Source: Prorocentrum cordatum (Eukaryota; Sar; Dinophyceae; Prorocentrales; Prorocentraceae). Taken from it: DNA of 37,500 nt. Shown here piece after piece: positions 10,005 to 20,042 of this stretch. Under the pieces are notes generated by a model. That model saw only the letters and a program-made list of their open reading frames with translations, was not told the origin of the DNA and did no database searches. Position 1 is the stretch's first letter; each line of letters starts with the position of its first letter. Position numbers and translations under genes: made by a program. The stretch is taken from positions 369,897 through 407,396 of the forward strand of contig CAUYUJ010005692.1 of assembly GCA_963575745.1 (NCBI GenBank). The letters run 5' to 3'.

Positions 10005-10345
10005 CCGGGGTGGAGACAAGCCGAGGCAGGCGCGGCGTCTCGGGGACTCTGACGCCTCTCGCTCGCCCCCTGTGCCGGCGGCGCGCCGAGAAGGCCTCCT
10101 CCTCCTCCTCCTCCTCCTCCTCTTCCTCCTCCTCCTCCTCCTCCTCCTCCTCCTCCTCCTCCTCCTCCTCCTCCTCCCCCTCGTCGTCCTCCTCCTCCGC
10201 CTCCTCGCGCGCATCTGAGAAACCGTGCGCGTCGTCGGATAAGGCTCAGAGAGCTTCTCGGGCGCGCTGCAGGGCGCGTCTGGCAGCAGAGATTGGCCCT
10301 CGGATACGGCGGGTGCCTCTGTCGGGCTTTCAGGAGCTCTGGGGG
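10005..10345 (-). CDS. Possible exon containing a (GGA)n run
   Basis: The minus strand reads ESPTEAPAVSEGQSLLPDAP and then SEPYPTTRTVSQMRAR. A long Arg run encoded by the GGA/AGG array follows at 10098-10190, then RRACLGLSPPR to 10005. The first part is non-repetitive with ordinary amino-acid use. It is listed because it ends where the I1 copy A intron would start. The Arg run is more likely repeat expansion than domain. No family is recognised. Confidence 0.25.
10098..10190 (+). repeat. (TCC)n microsatellite
   Basis: About 90 bases of TCC with rare TTCC and CCCC interruptions. Confidence 0.9.
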
Positions 10346-10560
10346 CCCCCACTGCGAGGCGGGGATGTATCCAGATCCACCGCCTGGGAACCGTTGTCCT
10401 GGGACCTCAGGGGGTGGTGGATTTGGATACACCTGGGGCCCCAGGGGGCCCGACTATCTCCATATCCACTGCATGCGAAGCTCCCCGAAGATCGATCCTG
10501 CAGGCGGCGCTTCTGGATACATCCTCGTCTCGGATTTACGGATCGAGCCCGTCCTGGGAA
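10345..10560 (+). repeat. Dispersed repeat F3, copy a
   Basis: The block starts GCGAGGCGGGGATGTATCC and passes through GGTGGATTTGGATACA, GGCCCCAGGGGGCCC and GAAGATCGATCCTGCAGGCGG. The same ordered blocks occur at 18925-19140 and at 21290-21650 (the latter split by a MITE), in the same orientation. Length is about 215 bp. No coding frame is common to the copies. Confidence 0.7.
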
Positions 10561-11555
10561 ACGCAGTCTTGCCCCGCCCATCCATACATCTGCACGACAA
10601 GAAGCTCCGAGCAGCCCCGCGGTGACGTCAATGGGCCACTAGTCGCGACCCAGGGAGGGGTCGGAATATGGCATCGCGGGCTCTGGTCATGCGCTCGCTG
10701 CACCGCGCTGCCACTTGCGACTTGTACTTCGCATGGCTGGGCCCGTTCCCTCTTCCCCTGGGCCCTCGCCTCTGGTCCCTGCCCTGGCTGTGTTGGGTGC
10801 TTTTCAGGCTTGCCTAAGTCTCTGAATTAACAGCATCGGCTGGCACTGTAGCCTCCTCCTCCTCCTCGTCCTCCTAAACGGTTGACTGCGTTCTCTGGCC
10901 ACTCCATGCAGGAACAACATGACAAGAAAAAATATCAACGAAGCAGAAACCACTCACGATGCCAACCATCGGCTGTTACTCCCCGCATCCTGTGTGGGCA
11001 TATCGATCCCGAAAGTATAGTCAAGTGTTGGTTGATTTCTCTGGACACCCTGCAAGAAAACACAACCTGCCTTCCATCCACGCCCCCTCTTCGATATTAT
11101 TCACATCCTAAATGGGACACTGTCTCTAGTTCTGTCGCGGAGCACGCAGGGCCTGACCACATCCCTCTCCCTCACCGTTATCACCTCATGACAATTGAAC
11201 CCTAATCAACCCACGCACTCTAGTCCGATCTTCCCGTTTTCACCATGTCCTCCCTGATCTTCCCCACCCTGAACCATCCTCATAGTCCCTGCTATGCTCA
11301 CTTTCAATCGCATCGCACTTCCCTCTCACCCTCACCCTCCTCCAATCAACCCGCCTCACCGTTATAACCATCATCCTCACCACCGTCGCGCATCCCTTCC
11401 GCTCCGTTATCCCCGTTTTCATCCACCTCGCTCCCATTTTTCTCCGCCCAGACAATTCGCGGGCCCAACGGGCCCCGGGCGTGCTAAGATCTCCGGTAAC
11501 TGGTTTACAATATTTCTAGTTCGCGCGCGCGGGGCCATCACTGGGGGTCTCTGGA
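10561..11555. other. No gene assigned
   Basis: A mixed-composition stretch. From about 10880 to 11470 it is AT-richer than its surroundings. Short open frames exist, for example from an ATG at 10669, but none has recognisable motifs or splice context. Confidence 0.4.
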
Positions 11556-11559
11556 CGAC

Positions 11560-12000
11560 AAGTAACCCCCGCAAGTCCTGGCAAGATCCCAGCAAGATCC
11601 TGGGCAGGTCCCGGGCAGGTCCCGGCCAGGTCCCAGCAGGCTCCCAAGAGCGCTCCAGGAGCGCTTCAAGTGGCCTCCAAGAGAGCTCAACATGGTCCGA
11701 GTCGGTCCAAGAGCGATCCAAGACGCCAAAGATTGCCTCCAGACAACCCAGAGCGCTTTCAAGACGCCCCAAGAGGCCTCCAAGAGACCTCCCAAGAAGG
11801 CCCAGAGAGGCAGAAAATTGTGATTTTCCTCCACTGATTGACGATGTTTGGCGTTCTCGCATTTTCGGCCTACCGGCGCTCCAAGACGGCCCAAGAGGCT
11901 TCCAGGACCGCCCCAAGACGGCCCACGAAGCCTCCAAGAGGGCCCCAAGACGGCCCAAGATGGCCTCAAGACAGCCCAAAAGGCGCCCATGACGGCCAAG
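11560..12000 (+). repeat. Degenerate CCAAGAGGCC array 1
   Basis: Units of roughly 10-12 bases built on CCAAGAGGCC, CCAAGACGGCC and CCCAGCAAG follow one another, with interruptions near 11820-11870. The unit is always in this sense on the + strand. The open frames across it are compositional. Confidence 0.7.
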
Positions 12001-12021
12001 AGAGCCCCAACACGGCCCCAA

Positions 12022-12062
12022 GAGAGAGAGCGAAAAAGAGAGAGAGAGAGAGAGAGAGAGAC
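12022..12062 (+). repeat. (GA)n microsatellite
   Basis: About 40 bases of GA with one AAAA interruption. Confidence 0.9.
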
Positions 12063-12134
12063 ACGCCACTGCGGCCCGGGGCCGGTCCAAGGGTGGACGG
12101 CGCGATGGTGCCTCGGCGCCGGCAGGTGGAAAAC

Positions 12135-12401
12135 TCACTTCTCGTCGTTCTGGAAAACCTTTACAACATCCGCCAATCTTTTCCGGGGACATTCCGGCCT
12201 TCTGGTACAATCGAACGGTTCCCAATTGTACGCCACTTGTGCCCAAGATCGGTTTTCTGTGTCCATGCGTTTTGACCATGATACGGCCGCTTTGCGGTGC
12301 TCAACGATCCAATCACGCAGTCCCAAATCTGAAAGCTTCTGTTCCGCGAAATGTGTCGCACCACGTTCAATAAAATCTTCCCATGGTTCTAGGATGTCCA
12401 C
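12135..12401 (-). pseudogene. LINE reverse-transcriptase C-terminal scrap
   Basis: The minus strand reads EPWEDFIERGATHFAEQKLS, then DLGLRDWIVEHRKAAVSWSK, then RSWAQVAYNWEPF and PECPRKRLADVVKVF. The spacing resembles the C-terminal end of a different LINE type (the KWRWAGH...W.P...GRP...W.D region), with the Trp/Arg block and the following Pro/Arg block in order. It is isolated, short and flanked by repeats, so I read it as a fragment. It could also be a host exon; the assignment rests on pattern only. Confidence 0.45.
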
Positions 12402-12429
12402 TGAAGAAGAGGAAGAGGAAGAGGAGGAA

Positions 12430-12640
12430 CCAAGAAGGGGCCCAAGAAGGGGACCAGGAACCGAAAAGTCCAGCCTTCAGCCCCAAGAGGCCCCCAGGAG
12501 GTCCCAAGGGGCCTCCAAGAGGCACCCCAAGAGGCCCCCAAGAGGCCCCCAAAAGGCCCCCAAGAGGCCCCAAGAAGCTTCCACAAAACTGCCTCCCCGG
12601 GCCCCTGAGAGGCCAACCACGAGAGCCCAACCAACATCGG
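12430..12640 (+). repeat. Degenerate CCAAGAGGCC array 2
   Basis: Clean consecutive units of about 11 bases (CCCCAAGAGGC type) run from about 12480 to 12580, with a looser fringe. They follow a GAAGAGG-rich start at 12400-12430. Confidence 0.75.
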
Positions 12641-12714
12641 TGAGGCCTCTGACCCGCCACCAACCGCCTCCGAAAAATGGCAGCCGCCCAACCGCACCGC
12701 ATTGACAACAACAC

Positions 12715-12800
12715 CCCGACAAACGACAGCGGCGAGGCAATATGGGCCAGCGGAATGAGCGAAGCGATTAAATACAATACGCCTTGGAATCATGCAGCTT
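12715..12800 (+). repeat. Dispersed repeat F5, copy a
   Basis: The core GATACGCCTTGGAATCATGC-type string (here AATACGCCTTGGAATCATGC, then AGCTTGCATCA) with preceding GCGAAGCGATTAAATACA is shared with 13735-13830. It is about 80 bp long and non-coding. Confidence 0.7.
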
Positions 12801-12829
12801 GCATCAGGGGCGTGTGAGACTTAACTACG

Positions 12830-13730
12830 AGGGCTCCCCAAACCTTTAGCCCCCCCCCTAATCCCCTCCCGGAGGCCTCCGCAATTCCGTCGCCCGGGTG
12901 CACTCAGTCCCCTCTTCGGGCCCCAAGAGGGCTTCCAAACGGCGTCCAAGACGAGTTCGATTTTCAGTCCGCTTTCAATATGGTTTTCGGCCGCATTTCG
13001 GCTCGATTTTGACCCCGTCGGGAGCCCCCCTTGGCCTCTAAAATCAACTCCTGGGGCCCTCAAGAAGGCCTCTTGGACTCAACCACGAAAACAGACTCGA
13101 AACTTTAAATAGTTTTTCATGATTTTGGCCTCGCCAGGGGTCGCCCAGACGCCCCTTCTGGCTGACTTCGGGGCTCGCCTGGGGCATTTTTCAGCGTGTA
13201 ATAAACTTCGACGCCGTTTTTGGACACGCTCTGGGCTCAATTTGAAACGATTTGGGGCCCAACTTGAGCCCCAAAACGAAGCCCAAAACGGGCCAGAACC
13301 AGCCAAGTTTTTACCGGAAGACGGACGGGGCTGCGGTCCAACGCGGGGATGCTCGTCCGTGAAAGCCTGGGCCGCCTCGGGCCCGTCTTGGGCCCCTTGT
13401 GGGCCCTTATCCGGGCCCTCTTCGGCCCTTACTGGCGCCTTTGGGGGCCGTTTTCAGGGGGTCTTTGGCTGGTCTTGGGCAGCGTTCTGGCTACCTCTGG
13501 CTTCCTGCTGTGGATAAGGAGCGAAGGTCAAGACGGCCAGCGTCCATATCAAATGATAGCACGGCCGACGACAAATCGACAAATAACATATCGGTCAGCC
13601 ACACGGCATACCTGAGTCCTACCGACGATGGGATGGAGGAGGAATTGAACGCATAATAAAATACAAAACACATCTGTGCGGGAGTCAATCACCAGTGTTG
13701 GGATGCAATCATCCCGTCTTGGAGCCATCT
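12830..13730. other. No gene; GGGCCC- and CCAAG-rich spacer
   Basis: Homopolymeric C near 12850, CCAAGAGGGC-like units at 12910-12960, and a GGGCCC/TTGGGCC-rich stretch at 13375-13460. An AT-rich piece follows at 13540-13700. No motif-bearing frame was found. Confidence 0.4.
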
Positions 13731-13734
13731 TCGC

Positions 13735-13830
13735 CTCGCCCGGCGAGACCTGGAATGGGCGGGCGGTGACCGCGAAGCGCATTGAATATGATACGCCTTG
13801 GAATCATGCAGTTTGCATTACTCACGGCAT
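13735..13830 (+). repeat. Dispersed repeat F5, copy b
   Basis: GCGAAGCGCATTGAATATGA is followed by TACGCCTTGGAATCATGCAG and TTTGCATTA, matching copy a in the same orientation about 1 kb away. A weaker, shorter relative may lie near 13640-13660. Confidence 0.7.
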
Positions 13831-13913
13831 CGATGTCGGGAGATGAACACAACAATTCGCATGCGGGCACGTGTTGCATACTACGACTCATCATCCCCAT
13901 CACAGACCTACTC

Positions 13914-14368
13914 CTAGCAATCATCAACCTCATGATTTCCATCCTCGGCCTCCTCGTCATGATCGTCCACGTCATCCTCCTCTGACTCCTTTCCCTGCTC
14001 CCCATCGCCAAACAAAGCATAAATGTATGTGATGGCGATGGTACATACGTGCGCATCGATGTTTGCCCCGCGGGTGCCAGCGAAAAGTACTGCACGGAGA
14101 CGAAGACGCCCAGCAGCGAGAGCAAGACGGTGGCCTCGTGGGTAAGCAAGACAATCCAGGTGGCCTTACGCTCGTCTGCAACGGCCTCCAAGGCCGTAGC
14201 CAGATGGTGCAGCCCCTGCATAAAAAGCGTCCAGCGGGTCAAATACACCCACCCGCCGAAGACGCGCTTCACGATGAACGCGTTGTCTCCCTTTGTTGGG
14301 GTCGGCAACACGACGGTGTGCTGCCACATCGGCAGCAGCGCCAGCACCGCGGCCGCCCACCGCAGAGC
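13914..14368 (-). CDS. Candidate exon of a multi-pass membrane protein, FAR-17a/AIG1-like
   Basis: A good acceptor (TTCTTCTCAG) precedes 14368. The minus strand then reads ALRWAAAVLALLPMWQHTVV (a membrane helix), RVFGGWVYLTRWTLFMQGLH (resembling the FGG-W-YLT-x-x-x-x-Q signature of FAR-17a/AIG1 six-helix proteins), and THEATVLLSLLGVFVSVQYF (another helix). At a run of four G/C (14065-14068) the frame that continues best shifts by one. It gives ANIDAHVCTIAITYIYALFG and an acidic tail ending at a TAG at 13914-13916. That shift may be an assembly indel, a real frameshift or a missed splice. The family call rests on one motif and the helix pattern. Confidence 0.45.
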
Positions 14369-14369
14369 C

Positions 14370-14945
14370 TGAGAAGAAACGCATTCGTACAAAAATAGAC
14401 TGAGCCACACTTTCCTCCAGGATTTGCCGCAATAATCAAAGCATCGTTCGCGACGACGGTACAGTGACAGTTGCCGACACTCAGTGGATTCACTGCACCC
14501 CCAAACATACCCACCATGGACAGATCAACGTTAAGCTGAATCAGCATTTAGCCGAGCATGAACATCCCATCGGCCCAGCGATACCAGTGTGGACATGCAA
14601 TATTTGCGGGGTAATCTACGCGATGGAGTCTATGAAGTGAAGTCCATGCGGTGCAAAGTGTGTGTGGTCAAATCTAATTATGCGGTGCAGTCTACAGAAC
14701 GCAGCATGTGTGATGCAATTCAGGCGGGGCTATTTCCGGCGATGACGATAACGACGACGGCGGCAACGTTTTTCGTGCCCCGCCATGAAGTTCGACCTGC
14801 GCTTTCAGTCTGCGGGCCCTTCCTCGGAGGCAGGTCTTCTGTCCAGCAACCACTTTTCATGGCCCAATGGCCCGAAGACGGTCCCCGGAGGCCGAAACGG
14901 AAGAAAAACGCAGGGACTCAAAGCATCAATCCGCCCAAAAGTCTG
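14370..14945. other. Probable intronic or intergenic sequence
   Basis: If the 13914-14368 and 15130-15290 segments belong to one gene, this is intron. No repeats of note lie here until the CGA array at 14947. Confidence 0.35.
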
Positions 14946-14946
14946 G

Positions 14947-15017
14947 GCGACGACGACGACGAGAACGACGACGGAGACGACGACGAAGACGACGAAGACT
15001 AGAGGATGACGCCGACG

Positions 15018-15067
<50 letters not shown>

Positions 15068-15075
15068 ACGGACGA
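14947..15075 (+). repeat. (CGA)n microsatellite
   Basis: CGA units with AAC, GGA and GGC variants; poly-Asp, poly-Arg and poly-Thr frames are all compositional. Confidence 0.85.
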
Positions 15076-15129
15076 CGACGGAGAGCCGGTGCCCAAGGCG
15101 CGGCCGACGCCACGACGGGGCGGGGCGGC

Positions 15130-15290
15130 CCGCTGGGGAGCGCGGACCAGTCGGGCGCGCACGGCAGGGCCACCGCCCAGGCGTAGACCAGCCCTGTGGC
15201 GAGCCCGAAGGCCGCGTCCGCCCTCCGCATCGCCCTCTTCATGGGCGACCAGCGCATCCACATCCATGCCCTCGCGGTCTGGACACGTGG
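15130..15290 (-). CDS. Candidate exon with one membrane helix
   Basis: The minus strand after a possible CCACGTGTCCAG acceptor reads ARAWMWMRWSPMKRAMRRAD and then AAFGLATGLVYAWAVALP, a plausible transmembrane helix, followed by CAPDWSALPSG. Third codon positions are strongly GC. It lies upstream of the AIG1-like candidate on the same strand and may encode an earlier helix of it. The boundaries are estimates. Confidence 0.35.
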
Positions 15291-15337
15291 GCGCGATCCC
15301 CTGGATAATGCTTGGATAGCGCCCAAGGAACTTTAAC

Positions 15338-15432
15338 GACGACGACGATCACGACGACAGCGACGACGACGACGACGACAACGACAACGGCGACGGCGGC
15401 GGCGGCGGCGAAGACGACGACGGCGACGACGA
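15338..15432 (+). repeat. (CGA)n microsatellite, second block
   Basis: CGA with ACAACG and GGCGGC variants, separated from the first block by the candidate exon. Confidence 0.85.
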
Positions 15433-15624
15433 CTCCCAGGAGCAGGCCCACCATTTTATCAATCATCGCGCAGGGCGCTGCTGCGTGACGGCCACGAGGG
15501 CAAATTTAACAGCGCCCTCCTACAGGATACGATCCATGAGTACGTCCCGCGCGGGGCATCCGCGCAAAGCCGCCCTGTATCCCTGGGGTCGCGGCCGAGG
15601 AGTCCGGACCGCGAGGCCGCGGAT

Positions 15625-15739
15625 ATGGATACGTTTCCCGCCCACGACCTCTGCAACGCCAGCTCCTCGTAGTTATACCGCAGGGGGGTCGGGACGAAGA
15701 AGGTCCGAGAGACCCAGTGCATGTGGAGGGACAGTAAAA
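15625..15739 (-). CDS. Candidate exon adjoining an I2 element
   Basis: Following GTATGCAG| at 15740 the minus strand reads LLSLHMHWVSRTFFVPTP and then LRYNYEELALQRSWAGN, ending at a GTATCC donor-like site near 15630. Codon choice (GAG GAG CTG GCG) is typical of coding DNA in this window. It lies 20 bases downstream of foldback I2 copy A, the same relation seen in the GST-like gene. No family is recognised; it may belong with the membrane-protein exons below it. Confidence 0.35.
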
Positions 15740-15759
15740 CTGCATACGCACAACCGTTC

Positions 15760-15848
15760 GGAGGTCCGCGAGGACTTCTCGGATCGGCGCTGACGAACCG
15801 CCCCTGGCGCGCTTCGCGCTCCAGGGGAGGGGGTCCAGCGCCGACCCA
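15760..15848 (-). mobile_element. Foldback element I2, copy A
   Basis: The + strand reads GAGGTCCGCGAGGACTTCTC and GGATCGGCGCTG. A central near-perfect hairpin follows (15801-15827, CCCCTGGCGCG / CGCGCTCCAGGGG), then CCAGCGCCGACCC, which inverts the GGATCGGCGCTGG arm. The same blocks occur at 24042-24176 and 24494-24645. The outer right arm is eroded here. Confidence 0.65.
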
Positions 15849-15863
15849 ACCATTGGGGGGTCT

Positions 15864-16118
15864 TCAATTGACCACCTGACCGACCCTGGCGAGGCCAAAG
15901 GTCGGCCTGGCCAGGATCGGTGAGGTGGCCACTGGAAGTTCATGTCCAGGTAGATTGTTTTGCTCTCCCAGTATGGCGGACATGCCGAGACCACCACCGG
16001 CGCACGGCCACTGCCCGCTGAGCCACGACGGCTCGAGCCAAAACGGCTGCTGGCACCTCTGCTTCGCTGCCTCTTCCCCCTCCTCCGCAAGAATATCAAT
16101 GGGCCCCAGGCTCATCCT
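15864..16118 (-). CDS. Possible exon
   Basis: The minus strand is open from an ATG at 16118 (MSLGPIDILAEEGEEAAKQR, then QPFWLEPSWLSGQWP) to a TGA near 15866. In a second frame a short stretch, IYLDMNFQW (about 15930-15960), has stronger coding-type codons. Which frame is real, if either, cannot be settled. It is upstream of the 15625-15739 candidate across the I2 element. Confidence 0.22.
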   Translation of the reverse strand, partial: RMSLGPIDILAEEGEEAAKQRCQQPFWLEPSWLSGQWPCAGGGLGMSAILGEQNNLPGHELPVATSPILARPTFGLARVGQVVN

Positions 16119-16157
16119 CCTCCTGCTTCTCATGATTTTCATTTGTTTCCTCTTCTC

Positions 16158-16720
16158 CCACCTCCTCCTCCTCCTCCTCCTCCTCTGATCCCCCTGTGTG
16201 TGAATCTATATAAATATATCTACACGGATACGAACATATCTTCAATATCAACTTCATCTTCATCACCACCACCACCATCGTCATCAGCAGCAGCAGCAGC
16301 CGCAGCAGCAGCATCAACATCAGCATCATGAGCAGCAGCATCATCATCATCAGCATCATCGTCATCAACCACATCACCACCACCGGCAACATTACCATCA
16401 GTATCATCAGCAGCATCATCAGCAGGAGCATCAGCATCATCATTCGCATGATACTCCACATCATCAGAATCGCCACCATCATCACAAGTTGCATCATCAG
16501 CAGCATCATCAGCAGCATCAGGATCGTCGTCATCATCATCATCAGCATCATCATCATCATCATCAGCAATATCATCACCACCACCACCACCACCACGATC
16601 ATCATCATCACCATCCTCATCAGCATCGCTCATCATCATCATCAGCAGCAGCAGCAGCATCAGCATCATCATCATCGTCAGCGTCAGCGTCAGCGTCAGT
16701 GTCATCATCATCATCATCAG

Positions 16721-16770
<50 letters not shown>

Positions 16771-16834
16771 GCATCAGCATCAGCATCAGCATCATCATCA
16801 GCATCATCATTAGCATCATAATCATCATCATCAG

Positions 16835-16907
<73 letters not shown>

Positions 16908-17035
16908 GTCATCATCATCATCATCATCATCATCAGCGTCATCATCATCATCACCATCATCATCACCATCATCATCATCATCACCATCATCATCCTCGGA
17001 TTTCTCTGTCTCCTCTTCCTCCTCCTCCTCCTCGA
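16158..17035. repeat. TCC, CAT and CAG/CAT simple-sequence array
   Basis: (TCC)n at 16158-16188, an AT-rich spacer at 16195-16245, then CAT, CAGCAT and GTCAGC units. A long, nearly pure (CAT)n lies at about 16825-16935, and the array closes with TCC at 17014-17035. Same strand sense as the arrays at 7.6, 28.5 and 35.5 kb. Confidence 0.92.
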
Positions 17036-17039
17036 GAAA

Positions 17040-18924
17040 GGTGCAGGAATGAGGAGGGAGGGAAAAGGGAGGAGAAGGAGGAGAAGCAGCAGACACAGGA
17101 GGATGGGGAGGGAGCGCGGAGGAGGCCCACGCCGCCGCAGAGCATAGAGACCACCTCCCCTTGGGCTTCTTTTTAAAAGGTGCCTGGCAGGAGGTGCGAG
17201 CGCCGGAGTCCGCCTCGCGTGAAAATTGCGGCCAGGGTGGAGCGCAAACCAGGCACTCGAGCGACGACAAGAAGCGGGCCTTGCGCAGGAAGACATCACG
17301 ACCTCACGCCGCGGCGTGCGCGGGCCGTCACCGTGGCACACTGCGTGGAGAAGAGGGCACTCACGGGCGACCTTGCACGGGAAGCTTGCGCGCGGACGTC
17401 CGCGCAGTCGGCCGCGCCTTCTCCCGTCACTATACAATTGGTCTGGACGCACGCGCCCTGTCTGCTATAGGTCAAGACAGGCCGGACTCCACCCGTACGC
17501 GTCTGCCCCACGGCAGTGGCTGCGGGCAGCCAGACAAAGCACTTCAGCCATTGGGCACGCGGGAGGTGCGAGGAAATGCGAGGGCAGAGCAGGAGCTGCC
17601 GAGCCTCAGGCGCGCAGGGAGGCGACCGCCTCGTTGAGATATCCTCGGGGCTCGGACTCCGCGGGGGCCACCAGGGACCCCACGGTATGCTTTCCTCCTC
17701 GGCTCAACGCATGAGTGACCCTGGGTAAGAGTCACCTTTGGTGTGCTGCTTTCGGGGATCGCAGGGGGCCAGAACCAAGCGCACAGGCCAGTCCATAGGG
17801 GTAAGGGGGAGGGCCCTGCGCGCCCGTAACAGAGGTCACTGTGGCGAAGAGCCACGCTCACGCGTAACCGAGCTTCTCCTCCGAAGAGACCCCAGGCGGC
17901 TCCCGGGCCCTGGCCGCCAGGCCTCGAAGCTGGGCCCTCGGAAGGCTCTCTCGGAGGTCGCAGCACCATGGTCCGGCGGGGGGCCCCCGCGAAACCACGG
18001 GCGACACGCGACGGCTGCGGCGACGACGACGGCGGCGGCGGGGACAGAAGCGACGACAGCGACGAGGGCGACGACGACGCCCAAGGGCGGCACGGGCAAT
18101 GACAGCGGCGCTCCACGGAGGCAGGGATGCCACGCCGAGCCCAGCACCCTGGCCACGGACGATCGGGTTCGGTCCCCGCCCTCTCTCCCACAGCTCCGCC
18201 CTGACGCAAGTGGAGCTCAGCACCGAGAGCAGGGCCAAATCTGCGCAGCACGCGGCCAAAAGAGGGCACCGGTGGTGCCACCAGAGGGTCACGGGCCGCA
18301 AGCCATCGAAAGCACCTGCGGCCGTGGAAGATGGCCGCCGGGGGGGGGAGGCCGAGGGGCACGATCCGGGATATCCGCTCACGGCCGCAGAGGAAAGCAC
18401 AAGACCACGTGAGGCCGCAAGCCACCGAAGGCCAGGGCAGCTTGTGGCCGTCGGGAAGACTGCGAGAGTGGGGCCACGGGCTGCGACCCAACGCATCCGC
18501 AACGGAGGGCCACCGAGGGCGCGAAGGGTCGCCGGCCGTGGCCGTGGGAGTCCCCCAGACGGCGGCCGCCGAGAGGAGCCGCGGGCGGGCTGCGGGGACC
18601 GCGGCCGAACAGAAACCCAGAGGCACAAGGCACAGGAGAGAGAGAGAGAGAGAGAGAGAACAACAACAAACCAAAACAAAAAATAATGGGCTGGTGGCAG
18701 AGGACCACGAGGAGGGGGAAGAGGAGAAGGAAGAAGAGGAGAGCGAGGCCGACGAAGAGATCGTCGACGACGGCGACGACGGCGACGACCCGAAGGCCAG
18801 AGCGGTTTTCGGGTATGCGCGAACCCGGGTCGGCCAGGGGCCCCGCGGTAATCTGGGCAGGCCACACGGTAGCTGACGGGAGGGGGCGAGGCAGCCAGAG
18901 GGGCATATTGCGCCCAGAGCCGGC
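17040..18924. other. GC-rich stretch with no gene assigned
   Basis: Overlapping open frames exist on both strands because stops are rare at this GC content. None shows a domain motif or a convincing pair of splice sites. A GA microsatellite lies at 18631-18660, a CGACGG-rich patch at 18020-18070 and another at 18760-18795. Confidence 0.4.
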
Positions 18925-19140
18925 ATTCAGGTGCGAGGCGGGGATTATACACATCCGCCGCCAGAGAACTGACGTCCTGGTGCCCCAGCGGGCGGTGGAG
19001 ATGGATATAGTTTGGCCCCCAGAGGCCCGAATCTGTGTCCACATCCGCCGCCGCCCGTGGAGTTCCGCGAAGATCGATCCCCCAGGCGGTGGTCGTGGAC
19101 AAATCCCACCCTCGTACCCAGAGGAGGCCCCAGGCTTCTC
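18925..19140 (+). repeat. Dispersed repeat F3, copy b
   Basis: It starts GTGCGAGGCGGGGATTATAC, then GGCGGTGGAGATGGATATAG, TTTGGCCCCCAGAGGCCC and GAAGATCGATCCCCCAGGCGG. This copy lacks the MITE and so supplies the empty site for the insertion seen in copy c. Confidence 0.7.
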
Positions 19141-19392
19141 CCGGGAGCCGTGCAGCGCCTCGTCCCGAGGCGCTGGCGAGGCGTTCCTGGGGCCCGTGGA
19201 GGGCGCAGGGAGGCCAGGAGCGGCGGAAAAGCCGAGGAAATCCCCTCCCCCCCCGGACCCCTCGCGGCGGAAGACTGGGGGGGCAAAGAGAAGACGAAGC
19301 CAAGACGAGGCTAACATCGGGTTAGGACAAATCGAGCATCTCTGAGATCTGGCGGCTCTGGAAGGTGTCTCGGGCGCCGCGGCCTTCTCAGC

Positions 19393-19426
19393 GCGTTCCG
19401 GAACGCTCTGAGAGCGTTCCAGAACG
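19393..19426. repeat. Paired 14-bp palindromes
   Basis: GCGTTCCGGAACGC (a perfect palindrome) at 19393-19406 and GCGTTCCAGAACGC (one mismatch) at 19413-19426, separated by TCTGAG. The whole can also fold as one hairpin. Confidence 0.75.
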
Positions 19427-19751
19427 CCCTGGACCGGACTTATCCTCATCCTGGCTCCGTCTGAAAAGATACCGATGCCAAGGCTTGCCAGACCTCACCC
19501 AGAGTGCGTTCTAACCAGGATTCGAGGAGTCCAGCCATGGCGACGAAGGACGGTTATCGATATATCGGAAAATGCCCGTCCTCTGATTCAAAGATCTGGA
19601 CCCCTTCCATGGGCCCAATGTGTCTTCCCGAGTCGTGCTTGTCGACGGTCCAGGGGCCGGGTGAGGGAACACAGTGGCCCGAACTGGCAGAACACCTGCG
19701 TCTCGAGTATTTCAATCCTTGCGCTGGAGGTCTGTGGGAGCGATATCGGTA

Positions 19752-19975
19752 CGTCTTATTATTAGTATTATTATTAGTATTATTATTATTATTACTACTA
19801 CTATTATTATACGTATCATTATTATTGTTGTTATTGTTATTGTTATGATTTGTTATTTCTTATTTGTATTAGTATGTTTGTGTATTATTCTTATTATTCT
19901 TATTAGTATTAGTATTAGTATCATTATTATTAATATTAATAATATTATTACTACTACTATTATTATTATTATGCT
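19752..19975. repeat. (TTA)n array
   Basis: About 220 bases of TTA/ATT with TAG, TGTTA and CTA variants. It is the only strongly AT-rich microsatellite here. It lies just 3' of the last visible exon of the minus-strand GST-like gene. Confidence 0.9.
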
Positions 19976-19992
19976 TCCTCTGACAAGCGGTC

Positions 19993-20042
19993 CTCGGAGC
20001 AGCTTGGCCGCCGGCATGGACAGGTCCCGCGGGGAGCCGACC
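19993..20042 (-). CDS. GST-like gene exon 6 (last visible)
   Basis: A 50-nt exon between CCTAACAG| and CTCCGAG|GACCGC (GA donor) reads (R)VGSPRDLSMPAAKLLR. It matches the family pattern YLRDRVGxPRDxSxPAA. The exon that should follow was not found below 19990. Confidence 0.72.

Noticed and set aside
10669-10818. 49-residue + strand ORF (MASRALVMRSLHRAATCDLY...)
   Set aside because: No motif and no splice or repeat context; within chance for this GC content.
17544-19303. Overlapping 460- and 481-residue minus-strand frames rich in Pro, Arg and Ser
   Set aside because: Several frames on both strands are open because of high GC. There is no domain motif, and part of it is repeat F3.
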